A stretch of 64,000 bases of DNA from positions 7,066,001 through 7,130,000 of the forward strand of contig JAMJFZ010001816.1 of NCBI GenBank assembly GCA_026225945.1. The letters run 5' to 3'. Every line of letters begins with the position of its first letter. Position 1 is the stretch's first letter. This document shows positions 44,872 to 56,500 of the stretch, in pieces. The position numbers and the translations under genes are program-made. The DNA comes from Cricetomys ansorgei. Taxonomy: Eukaryota; Chordata; Mammalia; Rodentia; Nesomyidae. The notes beneath the pieces were generated by a model. The model saw nothing but the letters and a program-made list of their open reading frames with translations, was not told where the DNA came from and ran no database searches.

Positions 44872-45314
44872 TGGATTTTTTTTTGTCAACTTAATACAAG
44901 CTAGGGTTATCTAGAAAGAGGAACCACAATTGAGAAAATGCCTCCATCAGAGTTCCTGTGGGCAAGCCTAGAGGACATCGTGTTGTTATTATTATTATTG
45001 ATGGTTAATGTGGAAGGGCCCAGATCACTAGGAGCCATCCCAGGGCGGGTTGTCCTGAGCGGAATAAACAAAGAAGGCTGAGCAAGCCACGGGGAGAAAT
45101 CCAGTAAACAGCATTCCTCCATGGCCTCTGCTTCAGTTCCTGACTCAAGTTCCTGCCCTGACGCCCCTTCATGATGAACAGTAATAAGAACATGGATGAT
45201 AAAAACAAAAAAACAAACAAACAAACAAAAAAAAAAAAAAAAACCAAGAACTCATTTTCTCCCCAAACTGTTTTTGGCTAAGGTGGTTTATAGCAGCAAC
45301 AGAAACTAATCTAG
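44872..45314 (+). mobile_element. Rodent LTR-like repeat (MaLR/RMER type), near complete
   Basis: Same family and strand as the copy at 41914: 'ttgtcaacttaatacaagctagg', 'caattgagaaaatgcctcc', 'aaggctgagcaagccacgg', 'cattcctccatggcctctgc', 'atgatgaacagtaataag' and the end 'agcaacagaaactaatcta'. An A/CAAA-rich expansion at 45201-45243 replaces the usual AATAAA region. Non-coding. Confidence 0.78.
45201..45243. repeat. (CAAA)n / poly-A run
   Basis: Four CAAA units followed by about 17 A residues, inside the LTR-like repeat. Confidence 0.9.
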
Positions 45315-45800
45315 GGGACCATAGATGAGAGAAAATGTGGTCTTTTTCTGAGTACAGGATACTTCACTTAACATAATAATATCCACTTCCATCCAAGTAC
45401 CTGCAAATTTTATTTTTTTTCTTTTTTAAATATTTTTTATTTCTATTTTAAATGTGTGTGGGTGTGCCTGCATGAGACTGTGTACCACATGCTTACAGGC
45501 GCCCAAGAAGGCTGTAGGGCATCAGATCCCCCGAGTCAGGAGCTACAGTAATTGTGAGCCATCTGATGTGAGTACTGAAAACCGAACTCAAGTCCTCTGC
45601 AAAAGCCACAAATCAGTAAGTGCTCCTCACCGCTGAACCAACTCTCCAACCCTGTGTCGTTGTTGTTTTTCTATAGTGGAATACGATTCCATAGTATGTC
45701 TGTACCATGTTTACTTTGCCCCTTGTCTGTTGATAGCTACCTAGGCTGGTGCCAGGTCTCAGCTATGGTGAATAATGTGGCAATATTCATGAATGTGCCA
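45315..45800 (-). mobile_element. Old L1 ORF2 fragment interrupted by a B3
   Basis: Left part (45315-45408) has 'ggatacttcacttaacataat' and 'cttccatccaagtacctgcaa'; right part (45653-45800) has 'tggaatacgattccatagtatg', 'ttgtctgttgatagctacc' and 'tggtgaataatgtggcaata'. These are consecutive phrases of the reversed C-terminal L1 ORF2 region. Frame is broken. Confidence 0.8.
45409..45652 (-). mobile_element. B3/B2 SINE nested in L1
   Basis: Reversed order: T-rich tail, 'gtgtgggtgtgcctgcatg', 'gggcatcagatcccccgag', 'gtgagccatctgatgtgagt', 'gctcctcaccgctgaacc' and aactctccaaccc. Full length. Confidence 0.92.
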
Positions 45801-45924
45801 GCATAACATAGCGAATCTTCCTATCTGAGTCATCCAACATTTCAGCACTTATTATTAGCAAAAAGAAAAAAAAATCTCACAATTGTACCTGTCAACAATT
45901 TGCAAAATGAAAACTATGTAGGGG
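45801..45924. other. Unassigned short gap
   Basis: No feature recognised. Confidence 0.3.
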
Positions 45925-46088
45925 TAAGAACTGGGCTATGAGACAGGAGATAGACCCAGGACTCAAGCGTACCACTTTATAACCTTGTATATTCAGGGTC
46001 ACTTAAGTTCTCTGTTTGAGTTTCTTCCTCTGTAAATAAGGATAATACTAGATATCATTCCTACTTTAAGGGTCCTTGTGAGATTAAA
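45925..46088 (+). mobile_element. MIR SINE
   Basis: 'ggagatagacccaggactcaagc', 'agggtcacttaagttctctg', 'gagtttcttcctctgtaaataagg' and 'gtccttgtgagattaaa' follow the MIR order. Confidence 0.7.
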
Positions 46089-46154
46089 AAAAAGGGGGAG
46101 GGGTAATAGAAAAACTTCCTGTAAACTAAATTGGACTCTACAAGCTTAAGGGAT

Positions 46155-46293
46155 AGTGCTGGTGCTGGTCCTGGTGCTGGTGCTGGTGCTGGTGCTGGTG
46201 GTGTGGTGGTTCTGCTGCTGCTTCTGCTGCTGGGCTGGTGATGGTGGTGTTGGTGATAGTGGTGCTGGTGCTGGTGGTGCTGGTGGTGGTTCT
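46155..46293. repeat. (GCTGGT)n trinucleotide-type array
   Basis: GCTGGT units, a GCTGCTTCTGCTGCTG middle part, and GGTGGTGCTGGT units. One frame reads Leu-Val repeats on the plus strand and another Thr-Ser repeats on the minus strand. Not part of a recognisable gene. Confidence 0.93.
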
Positions 46294-46704
46294 AAGATAA
46301 AATATTGTGGAAAAAGTGAATCTGGAGGCATCCTATTGAATGAATATGTTAATGCTGTACTGGGGGACGAAATAAATATGCATGAATTATCGTGAGAGAG
46401 GTGATATGAAAAAATATTTTCTTTGGATTCTGTCTTCGATTAAAAAGATGTATCTGGCTTCAGTGTGCTTCCCACGGCTATCACACTCACGATCTTTGCA
46501 ATTAACTACTCAAATATTCATACTTAAGTGACGCTCTATAAAAATAATGAATTCAGAAAATTACTAAGTGTGACAAGACTAAAGGAAAGCAAAACATTTT
46601 TCTTCATCCCAAGAATTTTCAGAAAGTTGAGCGTCATAGATAATAAATGTTATGTGCTCTCAGACATGATACTCTCAGTTAATAGAATAATCATTTTATG
46701 GAGT
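46294..46704. other. Unique non-coding DNA
   Basis: No feature recognised. Confidence 0.35.
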
Positions 46705-47085
46705 CTTACTGGGTATATAACCACACTTAAATGGAGGCCCCATGCCCATCAGCAGATGGCCAAGACAAAGCAATCTCGATAGTATTTTTGTAGATTTTTT
46801 GTCTCATACTGCTTTGTTTAGGCATTTTTATCTTACTGGCTTTCTGCTTGTATGTTATGATTTTTGATTTAGTTTTGTATGGGTTTGTGTGTGTTTCTTG
46901 TGCTTTTTATTTCTCTTAAAAATACTAATGTATGTGTTATGTTTATTAGCTTGATTATTTTCTCAACAGAGAGAGAAGAGGACATGAAGTTAGATGGATG
47001 GAGAAATGGGACGGGTCCAGGAGGCGATCAGGGAAGAGGAACCATAATTAGAATACACTATATGGAAAAAATCATTTTCATCAAA
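46705..47085 (+). mobile_element. Rodent L1 (Lx-type) 3' UTR
   Basis: 'gggtatataaccacacttaaatgg', 'aggccccatgcccatcagc', 'tttttgtagattttttgtctc', 'atactgctttgtttaggc', 'gaggacatgaagttagatgg' and 'tttcatcaaaaa' appear in the order of the rodent L1 3' UTR through to the A-rich end. 5' truncated. Confidence 0.87.
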
Positions 47086-47827
47086 AATGTGGGGGGAAAG
47101 GTATTCATTTTAAAGATAATTTAACGGTTTTGGTTTTACTGAAGCCAAAGCTAACAGGATAACGGTCTTCACTATGATTAGATGCATAAAATACATAGTA
47201 CATGAGCAGACATGAAAGTTAATGCAATGTTGATTTCTGAGAATCATGGGACAAGTTTATATGCTAGTAAATATTTGCAATTATTAATATAAACAAGTTA
47301 CTATAAAATACATTAAGTGACATGATAAAAAAAAACCTATGACAATTTTGATTTAGTCCATCCTTTCTCTTCAAAAATATTAGCCACATTTCATTCAATA
47401 CTTTTGAAGCTATTATGTGCCATCTAGGATTTAGTTAGAGTATTACAATTTTGTTGTATAAGCTCATATTTTTCTATTCCGCACACAGAACAGATATGTG
47501 TACTTTTTATTTTTCTATACAGCCAGGTTTCATATACTCAGAAAATATATTTTAAAGAGAAGATCATCTAACTCACTGCTCTGAGATTGCTCTACTGCAA
47601 GAGGGCAGGGAAGATTTTTTGCCAGTCATTGAGTTATGGGAGAAAAGGCAGAGTCAGTCCCTCTGACCGCACCTACCCTCTCCTCCCTCTTCCCCACCTT
47701 CCTCTCCTCTCCCTTCTTTCTGTCATAAAAATCCTCACCAACTATATTTCTAGCAACACAACAAATTAAAGCAGCACAACTCCATTTTACAAACATTTTG
47801 CCTGCTTTTTTTTTTTCTTTTTATTTG
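47086..47827. other. Unique non-coding DNA
   Basis: AT-rich; a CT-rich stretch lies near 47673-47720. No repeat family recognised. Confidence 0.4.
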
Positions 47828-48035
47828 AGTGGATCAGTTATCTATTGCTGTAATGCATATCAACAAGAGCTCAGTAGTTAGAAAGACGGCAAACGGTCTG
47901 CTGTCTCTTTATCTGTCTGATTAGGGAATTCAGCGCAGTTTTGCTTGCTCTCTCCAACTCAAGGTCTTTCATGATGTCTCAGTGTAGCTGTCTGCTGCAG
48001 TCTTGACCACCTCAAGACCAATGAGGTTAAGAATA

Positions 48036-48169
48036 GGGTGGGGCTTTTTTCTTTTTGAAATTATAGTTTGATTACAACATTTCTCCTTTCCCTTTCCTCT
48101 CTCCAAATCCTCCCGTATACCCCTTCCTTCTTTCCTTCAAATTCATGACCTCTTTATTTTTCCTACTTG

Positions 48170-48222
<53 letters not shown>

Positions 48223-48440
48223 GTATTCCTATACATAACCTGTTCTGTTCGTATAATGCTGCCTGTGTGTGTACATTTTCAGGGATGACGATTTGACACT
48301 TATTTAATAAGCAATAAGGCCCCCTCCCTAATTCCCAGCCTTCCTCCGTGGCCTATATTTGTATAGGCCTAAGGCCTTATGGGCTTCTCTCCGTCAGTTT
48401 GGCATGTTCACTGATGTCAAAGGATCAGGTTCTTAACTTC
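48036..48440 (-). mobile_element. Rodent L1 (Lx-type) 3' UTR
   Basis: The plus strand reads T-rich, 'gaaattatagtttgattacaac', 'ctccaaatcctcccgtatac', 'caaattcatgacctcttta', a TG array, 'cctatacataacctgttctg', 'gtataatgctgcctgtg', 'tttcagggatgacgatttg' and 'gtcagtttggcatgttcac', the reversed Lx 3' UTR in order. Confidence 0.88.
48174..48224. repeat. (TG)n microsatellite in L1 3' UTR
   Basis: About 25 TG units with one TT interruption, located where L1 3' UTRs of this kind usually have a short TATG stretch. Confidence 0.95.
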
Positions 48441-48740
48441 AGTAATATAATTGTTGTTAATATAAAGATAAGCACAGACAAAAGGCCTCAGTTTCTCACT
48501 ATGTCACAAGGGTCCTGTACAGTGCTTACAACACAGAAACTTATTTGTTCTGGGCCACACAACTTAAGAGAGTATGCAAATGAATGTCACTAAGAAAGTA
48601 TTTGTCTTCTATAACCTAATCTTAGAAATGGCACGTCATAGCTCTGTGTATTCTATTCATTAGAGACAAGGAGGCCCAACACCTTTTAGCTTCTCACAGG
48701 GCATGAGTACCAGTGTCTACCATTATGGCTATTCTGCCTG

Positions 48741-49273
48741 CCATAAACAGAATTGCACGTCAAACATAACACTTTGTAAATTGCAAAATCTATATCTATG
48801 AGTATAAGGACAAACAGCAATAACAAGTGGGTTTATTTATGATTTTTTTTAAAAAGGGAACTATTCATATGACCAGCATGACTACACCACTCATAAATGC
48901 CTTTATAAATCCATTTCCCCAAGTAATCTAACTTAGTCATATTCAACTCATCTTACATTAACCATGTCTAAAGACTACTAAGGTGCGCATGTCACTGTTC
49001 TCAATGCTAAAGGCACAAAAACAAAGGGGCTGCAAGGAACTTCTAATTTTGAGCCAGGCAAATTCTCTTTAATGTTTTGTTTACTTGAGTATTTTGTTAA
49101 AACAAGAAACAACTACCTTACTAAGTAAAAATGGACTCAAAGGACTCGGCCATGAATCCCTCTCCTTAGACTTCATGAATACATTGGGCTTAGAGAAAAA
49201 CAGACTAACACCTAAAATAGATTGTCAGGCTTATGCCACAAAGGAAAGGGATGGAATTTAATACTAAGCCTTA
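48741..49273. other. Unique non-coding DNA
   Basis: No feature recognised. Confidence 0.4.
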
Positions 49274-49495
49274 GGGCTGGAAAGACGGCTCAGTGGTTCA
49301 GAGCACTGGCTGTTCATCCTGAGGACCAGGGTTCAATTCCCTGTACACACATGGTGTCACAGTAACTCCAGTGACTGTAACTCCAGTCTCTGGGGATCTA
49401 ACACCATCCTCTAGCCTCCTTGGGAACTCTGTGTACGTGGTGTGTAGACATACATGCAGACAAAATATCTAAACATATAAAATAAACAAATTTTT
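49274..49495 (+). mobile_element. B2/B3 SINE, full length
   Basis: gggctggaaagacggctcag head, an intact Pol III B box ggttcaattcc at 49330-49340, 'gggatctaacaccatcctctagcc', 'tagacatacatgcagac' and an AAATAAACAAA tail. 222 bp. Confidence 0.95.
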
Positions 49496-51063
49496 AAATG
49501 CATCTTACCTAAGTATCTATCCAGTTTCCCACTCACTAGGTGTGACTGCAATTCTCTGAACTCAAAAAGCCATGCAGAATAATCATCAATTGGCAAACCT
49601 GACTCTATCTGTATAGTTCATTCTAGCTTTGTAATCTGTTGGTCTTTTCATTTAACTATAATTACGAAAGACCTCTGACTCCGCCACTCTAGGTGCGGGC
49701 CTTAACATATCCTGCTTCTCACTGTCTTTGTCCTAAAACACCTAAGCAGCTCACCAAATAGTTGAGTTTTACTTTCTCTTTCTGCTCCACACAAGACTGC
49801 CTTGCCATAAATATTGAGCCCACCTTCAAAATGCCACGCCGCATTGCTCCTTGCAATTCATGTACTTTAGAAACTCTGTACTCATCTCAGCTCTGACTAG
49901 GTCTCCCTTAGTCGACCGCATCCTACAGGGTTGCAATTCAATGGTAAAGGACCTTGATCTTCATTTTCTACACGGCACTTCGTACCTGTCCAGTGGTTCA
50001 GATTAGAAACCCCAGCATCTCCAGATAAAGGGACATGATTTAGACAAAGTTGACAGTCACCCATGCAAAGCGACTGATTCTTAATCGGAGTTGGCTCTTA
50101 ACCTAAAGCTATTTAAGATTGGTAATGATATGATATGCTAAGTAATCTTTTCACATAAAGATGAATTCGGTTTTGCTTCTCACATTCAGCATGTCAAGAT
50201 GAGGATTATAACAGGTAGTTAAAGAATTCAGTCTTATCAGATTGCTTCTGGTTCAAATTTTCCATATATATATATGGTGTTTGACGCCACATATATCTGC
50301 CTGTGACACTGTGAGTTTAAAGCCTATGAATAAGCAGGTCCAATGAACAATAGGACTTTCAGGGATCTGGAACTCTAAAAAATTCGAAGAAGAAAACAGG
50401 AAACATTTCTTTAGAAATTATAAAAACAGACAGCAACATAATTGAATTACGTTGGTTCTGCCGGCAATGCCACAGAATCGTTGTAAATATATAGAATAGC
50501 GAGCAGTCGTAAGAGCATCAATTGCTGCCGCTGGCAATTAAAGCAATCTCATACCCCAGGGAAACTAAGTGCGCCCATGGCTTCCGCTGTGGTTAGTAAC
50601 GTACAATAAAGAGCAAAACTAAGCCTCCGGAGGGATTCTGCACAAGGTTGTAGACAGATGTTCTGAATCTTAGAGTCCAGCTGGAGTGTATTTAGGTCAA
50701 GGAAGAGGGCTGAACAAGAAAAGAACAAGAGCAGAACATAAACGTGTTATGTTGGCTCTAGCAGAAGTTTCAATGCGATTTTTCTTGGTATGTGCTTTCT
50801 AAAAAGGAAATGGGTTTCACACAGATCTATGGCTTTTAAAACTAGAAAATTGGGTCCAATTGGAACTACATGAAAATATAGCACCCAAGAATTCTATACA
50901 TGGTTCATTGAGAATTGGCTTAAAAGAAAAAATAAACAGGAATCAAGACACAAATGAGCTATGTGTGCTATATAAGTGAAAATTATTTTATATTTGTAGT
51001 TCAGTTAAATTAAATTTTCTTAGAAAAAGTGATTTTGTTTTACCTTTTGAGAGAGATAGGTTA
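49496..51063. other. Unique non-coding DNA, 1.6 kb
   Basis: No interspersed repeat recognised; a short TA run near 50263-50274. See the candidate element at 50400-50620. Confidence 0.4.
50400..50620. other. Candidate conserved non-coding element
   Basis: Repeat-free with several preserved CpGs (acgttgg, tgccggc, atcgttg, agcgagcagtcg) and the phrase ctggcaattaaagcaatc near 50532. CpG retention in otherwise AT-rich DNA is unusual for neutral sequence. Confidence 0.3.
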
Positions 51064-51575
<512 letters not shown>

Positions 51576-51750
51576 GAATACGGAGGTTGACATTGAGTCT
51601 CTTCCTCAATGGCTTCTCTACCTTACTTTTTTTCTTGATGCAAAGTGTCTCTCCCTGAACCTGGAGCTTGCAAACTTCCTAGACTGGCAAGTCAGTGAGC
51701 CCTAGAGATCTTCCAGTCTCTGCTTCCCCAGGTCTGGGTTTGCACACCTC
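51576..51750 (-). mobile_element. B4-like SINE fragment abutting the TG array
   Basis: 'cggaggttgacattgagtctcttcctc', 'tgtctctccctgaacctggagc', 'tagactggcaagtcagtgagcccta' and 'ctctgcttccccaggtctggg' follow the reversed middle of a B4-type repeat. Its 3' CA tail would lie exactly where the TG array is. The head is missing. Confidence 0.7.
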
Positions 51751-52214
51751 ACCAGCAACCATCCCTCCCTCTTTCTGCATCTTATCGCTCCCTTGTCTTC
51801 ATCTCTTGCTCTCCCAACCACAGCTTACACACACACACACGCACGCACACACTGTTCATTCCAGCCTAAGCCACTGTCTTAGGCTACACAAGACGTCTAA
51901 TAGTCCTTCAAGAACTTCAAGACAACTGTATTTCTAGAGTCTACACGACCTCCACTCCACAAACCTCTCTACTCTTGTCATAAAGAGAATGGGAAAATGG
52001 CACCATTTGTATTCACATAAGAAGAACCCATACATCTTCTTAGCAATATATAAAATATATAAAGAGGGCAAATAATGCATCCATCCATTTTTTCCTTCAC
52101 TGGACTACCTGTGACCTGGGTATTCCTTCCTAATGTAATATCAAAGGGTGACAACAATGGTCAAGGAGGTCTGTTACGAAGCTAGTAAACATGAGTGTGA
52201 ATAGGAACCTGGTT
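51751..52214. other. Unique non-coding DNA
   Basis: Contains a short CA run at 51827-51852 (13 units with CG interruptions). Nothing else recognised. Confidence 0.4.
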
Positions 52215-52365
52215 CCGGGAAACTCCCTATCTCAATGCAATAAGGCAGGGGAAGACTCCTAAAATACTGTTCAGACCTCTGCATGTAAGCAAGCAGCCAG
52301 TAAGCCTGCACACTCCCGTGCACGCACCATACACATACAGCATACGTGATACACACAAGTGTATG
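52215..52365 (+). mobile_element. Possible B4 3' part
   Basis: 'ccgggaaactccctatctcaatgc', 'cagacctctgcatgtaagc' and a CA/CATA-rich end resemble the right part of B4 with its tail. Diverged. Confidence 0.4.
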
Positions 52366-52375
52366 CACACTAAAA

Positions 52376-52412
52376 GGGGGAGGGGAGAAGGGGGAGGAGG
52401 AGAGAGAGAAGG
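52376..52412. repeat. GA-rich tract
   Basis: GGGGAGGGGAGAAGGGGG-type purine run of about 37 bp. Confidence 0.8.
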
Positions 52413-53459
52413 AACATTTCACCTGTCATGTACACAGCAGAATGAAGAAGATGGGGATATGTAGAAATTAAAGTGAGCAATCAGAAAATCAGAAGTGTGG
52501 TGAAAACTCCAATCCTAAGAGAGTCAATCTACAGCTGAGATGAAAGGCAACCTTTAAAATGTGTTTTGCTACATTCCAAGCAAAACAAAGCTTCTCTTGA
52601 GATGTAGGAACCATTTCATGCTTTCTCACTGTTGGCAAAACATAAGAAGAGGGAATAATGTGAAGACGAATGCATGTTTGTTTTTGGGGAATCCCGGAGA
52701 ACAGCATCCAGCAGTCCGAGTTCCGATACCATCGCCGTTCCATTTTGATGTGCCCTCTGCCTTTGAGATTCCTGTCCACTAGAGATAGAGCAAGCATGCA
52801 CGTCATCTGAAAGGTGGATAGATGGGCTACTTGGAAGATAAGCAGACTTAAAAAAAAAAAAAAAAGCTGAGAAATCTCCCGGGTGCCGTCTTCTCTTTTG
52901 AAGTTCATTAGTCAAGGAAACCGGCGAAGAGACATAAGCCATGTGTTTTAGCTACAAAAAAAGATGAAAGGAAAATGCAGGGGGAGAAATAAGAATACAT
53001 CTAAATCTTTTCAATTTTAAAAAGTTACACCAAAATGTGGCGTGTCCAAAATAAGCGTTGAGTGCTTCAGAGCGACCTTAAGGAAGAGGGTGATGGTCGC
53101 AAGCTCGGGAGCATTGCCAGGACACCAGAAGAACCAGAAGAAGGAGGAACGCTTTCAAAGCTTCTCGGTGGCTCTAATTACTCATAATGTTCCAGAAAAC
53201 AAGTGTGCTGGGAAGAATGATGTTTTGAATAATTATCTCTTTCCACCCTCAATTCTCTGGAACTGGATATCCCAGTTGTGTTTGCAGAGTCTTCCAGAAG
53301 AACATCTCCTTCAGGATGTATGAGATTTCAGTCAGCAGTGAGGCAGCATCATTAACAGAACAGGACTCTGTTTAGTAAGGTCTACTTGTCTGTGACGTCA
53401 GTTTTTCCCTCAGCACAACCCATTCATAAAAGATTTTCTTCACACATCCAAACTACAGT
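52413..53459. other. Unique non-coding DNA
   Basis: An A16 run at 52850-52865. The frame from 53042 to 53323 is open for 93 codons but has no recognised motif. Confidence 0.4.
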
Positions 53460-53760
53460 CTGCCTCCATGGTCCTTGCTCCCTTTACAAGGCTCGGGTCC
53501 TCTCCACACACTGGTCTGGTGTGTTGCACTGTATGCTCCCCAGGCAAATCTGATCTCTCTCTGCACAGCTCTGAACTCTTTCCTCCTGCTCCAGCCACAT
53601 CCCTTTGGTTTCCTTATCTGACACCTGTCTGACATAAGGGAGATTTTCTGAGCTTTTCTCCCGAGGCATGCATGTCTCTTCACAGCCCAGCATCCTGAGT
53701 GTCCCCTTCTCTTGACCTGTTTTGCTTGTGGTGACTACTGTGGCTACTTTGACAAGCAAG
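53460..53760 (+). mobile_element. Possible LINE-2 fragment
   Basis: 'tttacaaggctcgggtcctc', 'ctcctgctccagccacatcc' and 'tggtttccttatctgac' recall the C-terminal part of L2 ORF2 (tacaaggccctacatgat..ctgctccagccacactggcc). Weak and short. Confidence 0.35.
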
Positions 53761-54261
53761 AGAGGAAGGACTTGAGGGGAAATCGTGCTTTTGGCTTACA
53801 ATTTTTTACATTTCTCCTAAGTACCTGTCAGTGCAGGAGAGTCTATTTTCAAATGAACATATTTGTTCTATATGTGGAAAGCTGATCTCTGTTTTCATTG
53901 GCTGCTGTGTCTAGCTGGAAGCTGCCACGCGTGGGTGACTATGTGGTGTGACAACACAGGAAGGTATCTTTGTAAGAATGTCATCAGATTACAAACCATC
54001 CAGACTAATTCTTAGTCAACTCCATGTAACAGGGACTATGGACCAACATTTTAGATCAATACAGGCACATCGCTAATGTCAGAAGTCATGGCTGCCTCCC
54101 CAAGTGTTTTCTGTACCACAGCAGTGAAAGAAAACAGGGTTGGGGGTGAGCATTTCTATTCATCTGTGACGTGATAACAGCCACCAAACTCATATGATTT
54201 AGAACCCCAGACTGACTCAAATTGTGTTCTTTATCTGGTGTGTTAAAAGAAACATGTCTTG
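53761..54261. other. Unique non-coding DNA
   Basis: No feature recognised. Confidence 0.35.
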
Positions 54262-54490
54262 GGTCTGGAAGGATGGTTCCACAGTTAGGAGCACTGGCTT
54301 GCTCTTCCATAGGACCTGGATTTTCCCAGGCACCCACATGGCAGCTAACAACCATCTGTAACTCCAGTCTTGGGGGTTTGACATCCTCTTCTGGCTTCTG
54401 GAGGTTACCAGGTATGCATGTGATACACAGACATTCACACAGGCAAAACACCCATACACATTTAAAAAAAATTAAAGAATAAAAAAAAAT
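54262..54490 (+). mobile_element. B3/B2 SINE, full length
   Basis: ggtctggaaggatggttcca head, 'gcactggcttgctcttccatagg', 'cccacatggcagctaacaacc', 'catcctcttctggcttctggagg' and a long AATTAAAGAATAAA tail. Moderately diverged. Confidence 0.93.
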
Positions 54491-55239
54491 TAAGAAAATT
54501 ATTTCTCGCATCAGCCAGGAAAGAAAAAGATTCTGGGAGTCCCTTGGAAACATTTAAAATAATGCGATAAACTGAAATGAATACATTGAACAAATGATAC
54601 ACTGTGCCTCTGTTGAAGCAGTGGTCTCAGCCCTTGGCCTGAAGCTGTTGTACACTGACTAAGAACTGAGAACTGTCCAGAGTTGACCTACCAAGCCACA
54701 TTCATGTAACCTGATTGGGAATGGTACTGAATTATTTTTCTCATTTAAATTATTCCCTAAAGCATCCCCGAAAAAAGTATAAGTCCTTACTACAAGGAAA
54801 ATAAATTTAATTATTAGAAATCAATAACAACCAATACATAAGTAAAAAAAAAAAAAAAACATTGTGCTGTGAGCTCTAAATACATCAAAGATAAGGGGAA
54901 TGTCAGAGCTATGATTTTCTTAACTTCTTGCAAGGTAACAGAACAATTCTAAAATGTTAATTAGAAGTTACATTTCTGAAACCTTGTTTAAGGTAAGGAG
55001 ATGGCTTCCTTAGGATTGAGGTTAAAAGCAGACAAAATGCAAAGATGCAAAAGTAAAGAAGAGGGAGAGGCTTTGCATCGTTAACTGCACTGTGCACATA
55101 CATTAAGACAGCCACAGAGAAGGCAAGGACAAAATTAAACAGTAATGATGATTTATAGCAAGATACTCTGAGACATGACGGAAGTCTCAGTACACCACAA
55201 GGAAAATCTTGTTTGCTCAAATTATTTGTTTCTTCTGTC

Positions 55240-55560
55240 TAATGAACATAATTCCAATATACAAGTGATAACACTGGCATTTCTTTGAAATGTTGATTCA
55301 GTTTAATTATGAAAATCACCAAGGTATTTCCTAGCTGCTGCATCACTCCCTGTACTAAGATTAATCACATCAACATCATTCATTTAATCTTCAAAGAGGA
55401 AGCAGTTGTCCACAAAAGCCTTCAAATAGCTTCATTAATGCAATTTTTCAGTCTCAAACACGTAGCTGGCAGCATATGATTGAGAGTAAGGTCATTATGT
55501 TCATCTATTTCCTAATCTAATTTTTTTAATGTTTCCACATTTAATGTAGAAATGTGCAAG
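55240..55560. other. Candidate conserved non-coding element
   Basis: Repeat-free. Contains aagattaatcacatc near 55359, a bicoid/OTX-like core, and cttcattaatgcaattt near 55431. No coding signal. Confidence 0.28.
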
Positions 55561-56039
55561 TGTGGAGGTTTCGTCTTCTCTTTGTTTGGCAAACAGCTCC
55601 AAATAGGAAGAGAATACGGATCTTGATTAACATGGTCACTATAGCATCAAGTCATGAAATTTAACGTGCAGGTCTATAACCAGTTCTTTTCTCCTTTTTG
55701 TCTTTGTTTGGGGGGGGGGGAGCCTAAAAATACAACAGGCTTTTTTTGTTTTGCTTTGTTATTTGTTGTCGTTGTTGTTTCGTTTTGTATAGACAAAGAA
55801 AAACTCAGACCATGGGGTGCATTTTCAGTTCAGGAAGTAGAATTACAGTGGTCATTACATATAAAATTTCTTTGGGATTTTAAAATGAAAACTGAATTTT
55901 CTACTTAAAAATAGAAATTCATGTTCCTGCAGAATTACCCACTTTAAGCATCATTTCCTCTTTTAAGAGCATTCATAGTTCTTTCCCACATTAAAAACCT
56001 ATAGTTATCAGAGTTGCACAAAATAGCACTGTTCTGGTT

Positions 56040-56500
56040 AATGCTTTGATCTAGTTACAGTGTCAATCAGAAATGCTTCTCAGTTACAATTAAAAGAGTT
56101 AGGGTCCACCACCTATTGAGGTGTGGTGCTTGTCTTCTATAATGATAGGACCTATTCTGAAGTGTTATAAAATATATCAGAAAATAAAATTTACTGAGCC
56201 CCATTACCAAGAGGCAAAACTTGCTAAATGGCACTTTAAACTTTGCATCTGATAAAGGAATGATTTATTTGGCATTTGACTGGCCCACTTGCAGCAATCA
56301 TTACGTTGCTATATTCGGTGACTGTGCAAAGGGGAAAGTAAGAATAAATCATCCAGAGACGCTCTCAAGTTAATATCTGGTGACCACATAATGCCAAATT
56401 TTTAACACAAGATCTGCCTATGACAGTATAAATAATGGAGTGTACTTGCCGTTCAGGTCAAGAGATTGGAGCTTTTGGTCGTGAAAACAGTCTATAACTA
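56040..56500. other. Candidate conserved non-coding element
   Basis: Repeat-free, with mixed composition and phrases such as ctttgcatctgataaagg near 56241 (octamer- and GATA-like) and gcagcaatcattacgttgc near 56293. No coding signal. Confidence 0.27.

Larger units (their letters stand above)
47828..48740 (+). mobile_element. Ancient LTR-like repeat split by an L1
   Basis: Left part (47828-48035): 'cagttatctattgctgtaatg', 'gctgcagtcttgaccacctcaag'. Right part (about 48470-48740): 'aaggcctcagtttctcactatg', 'tcttctataacctaatcttag', 'attctattcattagagac' and 'cagggcatgagtaccag'. Together these follow one mammal-wide dispersed repeat; I do not recall its catalogue name with certainty. An Lx-type L1 3' end sits between the parts. 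Confidence 0.6.

Noticed and set aside
49274..49495. tRNA gene suggested by an intact Pol III B box
   Set aside because: The context is a B2/B3 SINE with its usual body and tail; no tRNA cloverleaf can be drawn.
54086..54553. Minus-strand frame of 155 codons
   Set aside because: It lies across a B3 SINE and its A-rich tail, with no known protein motif.
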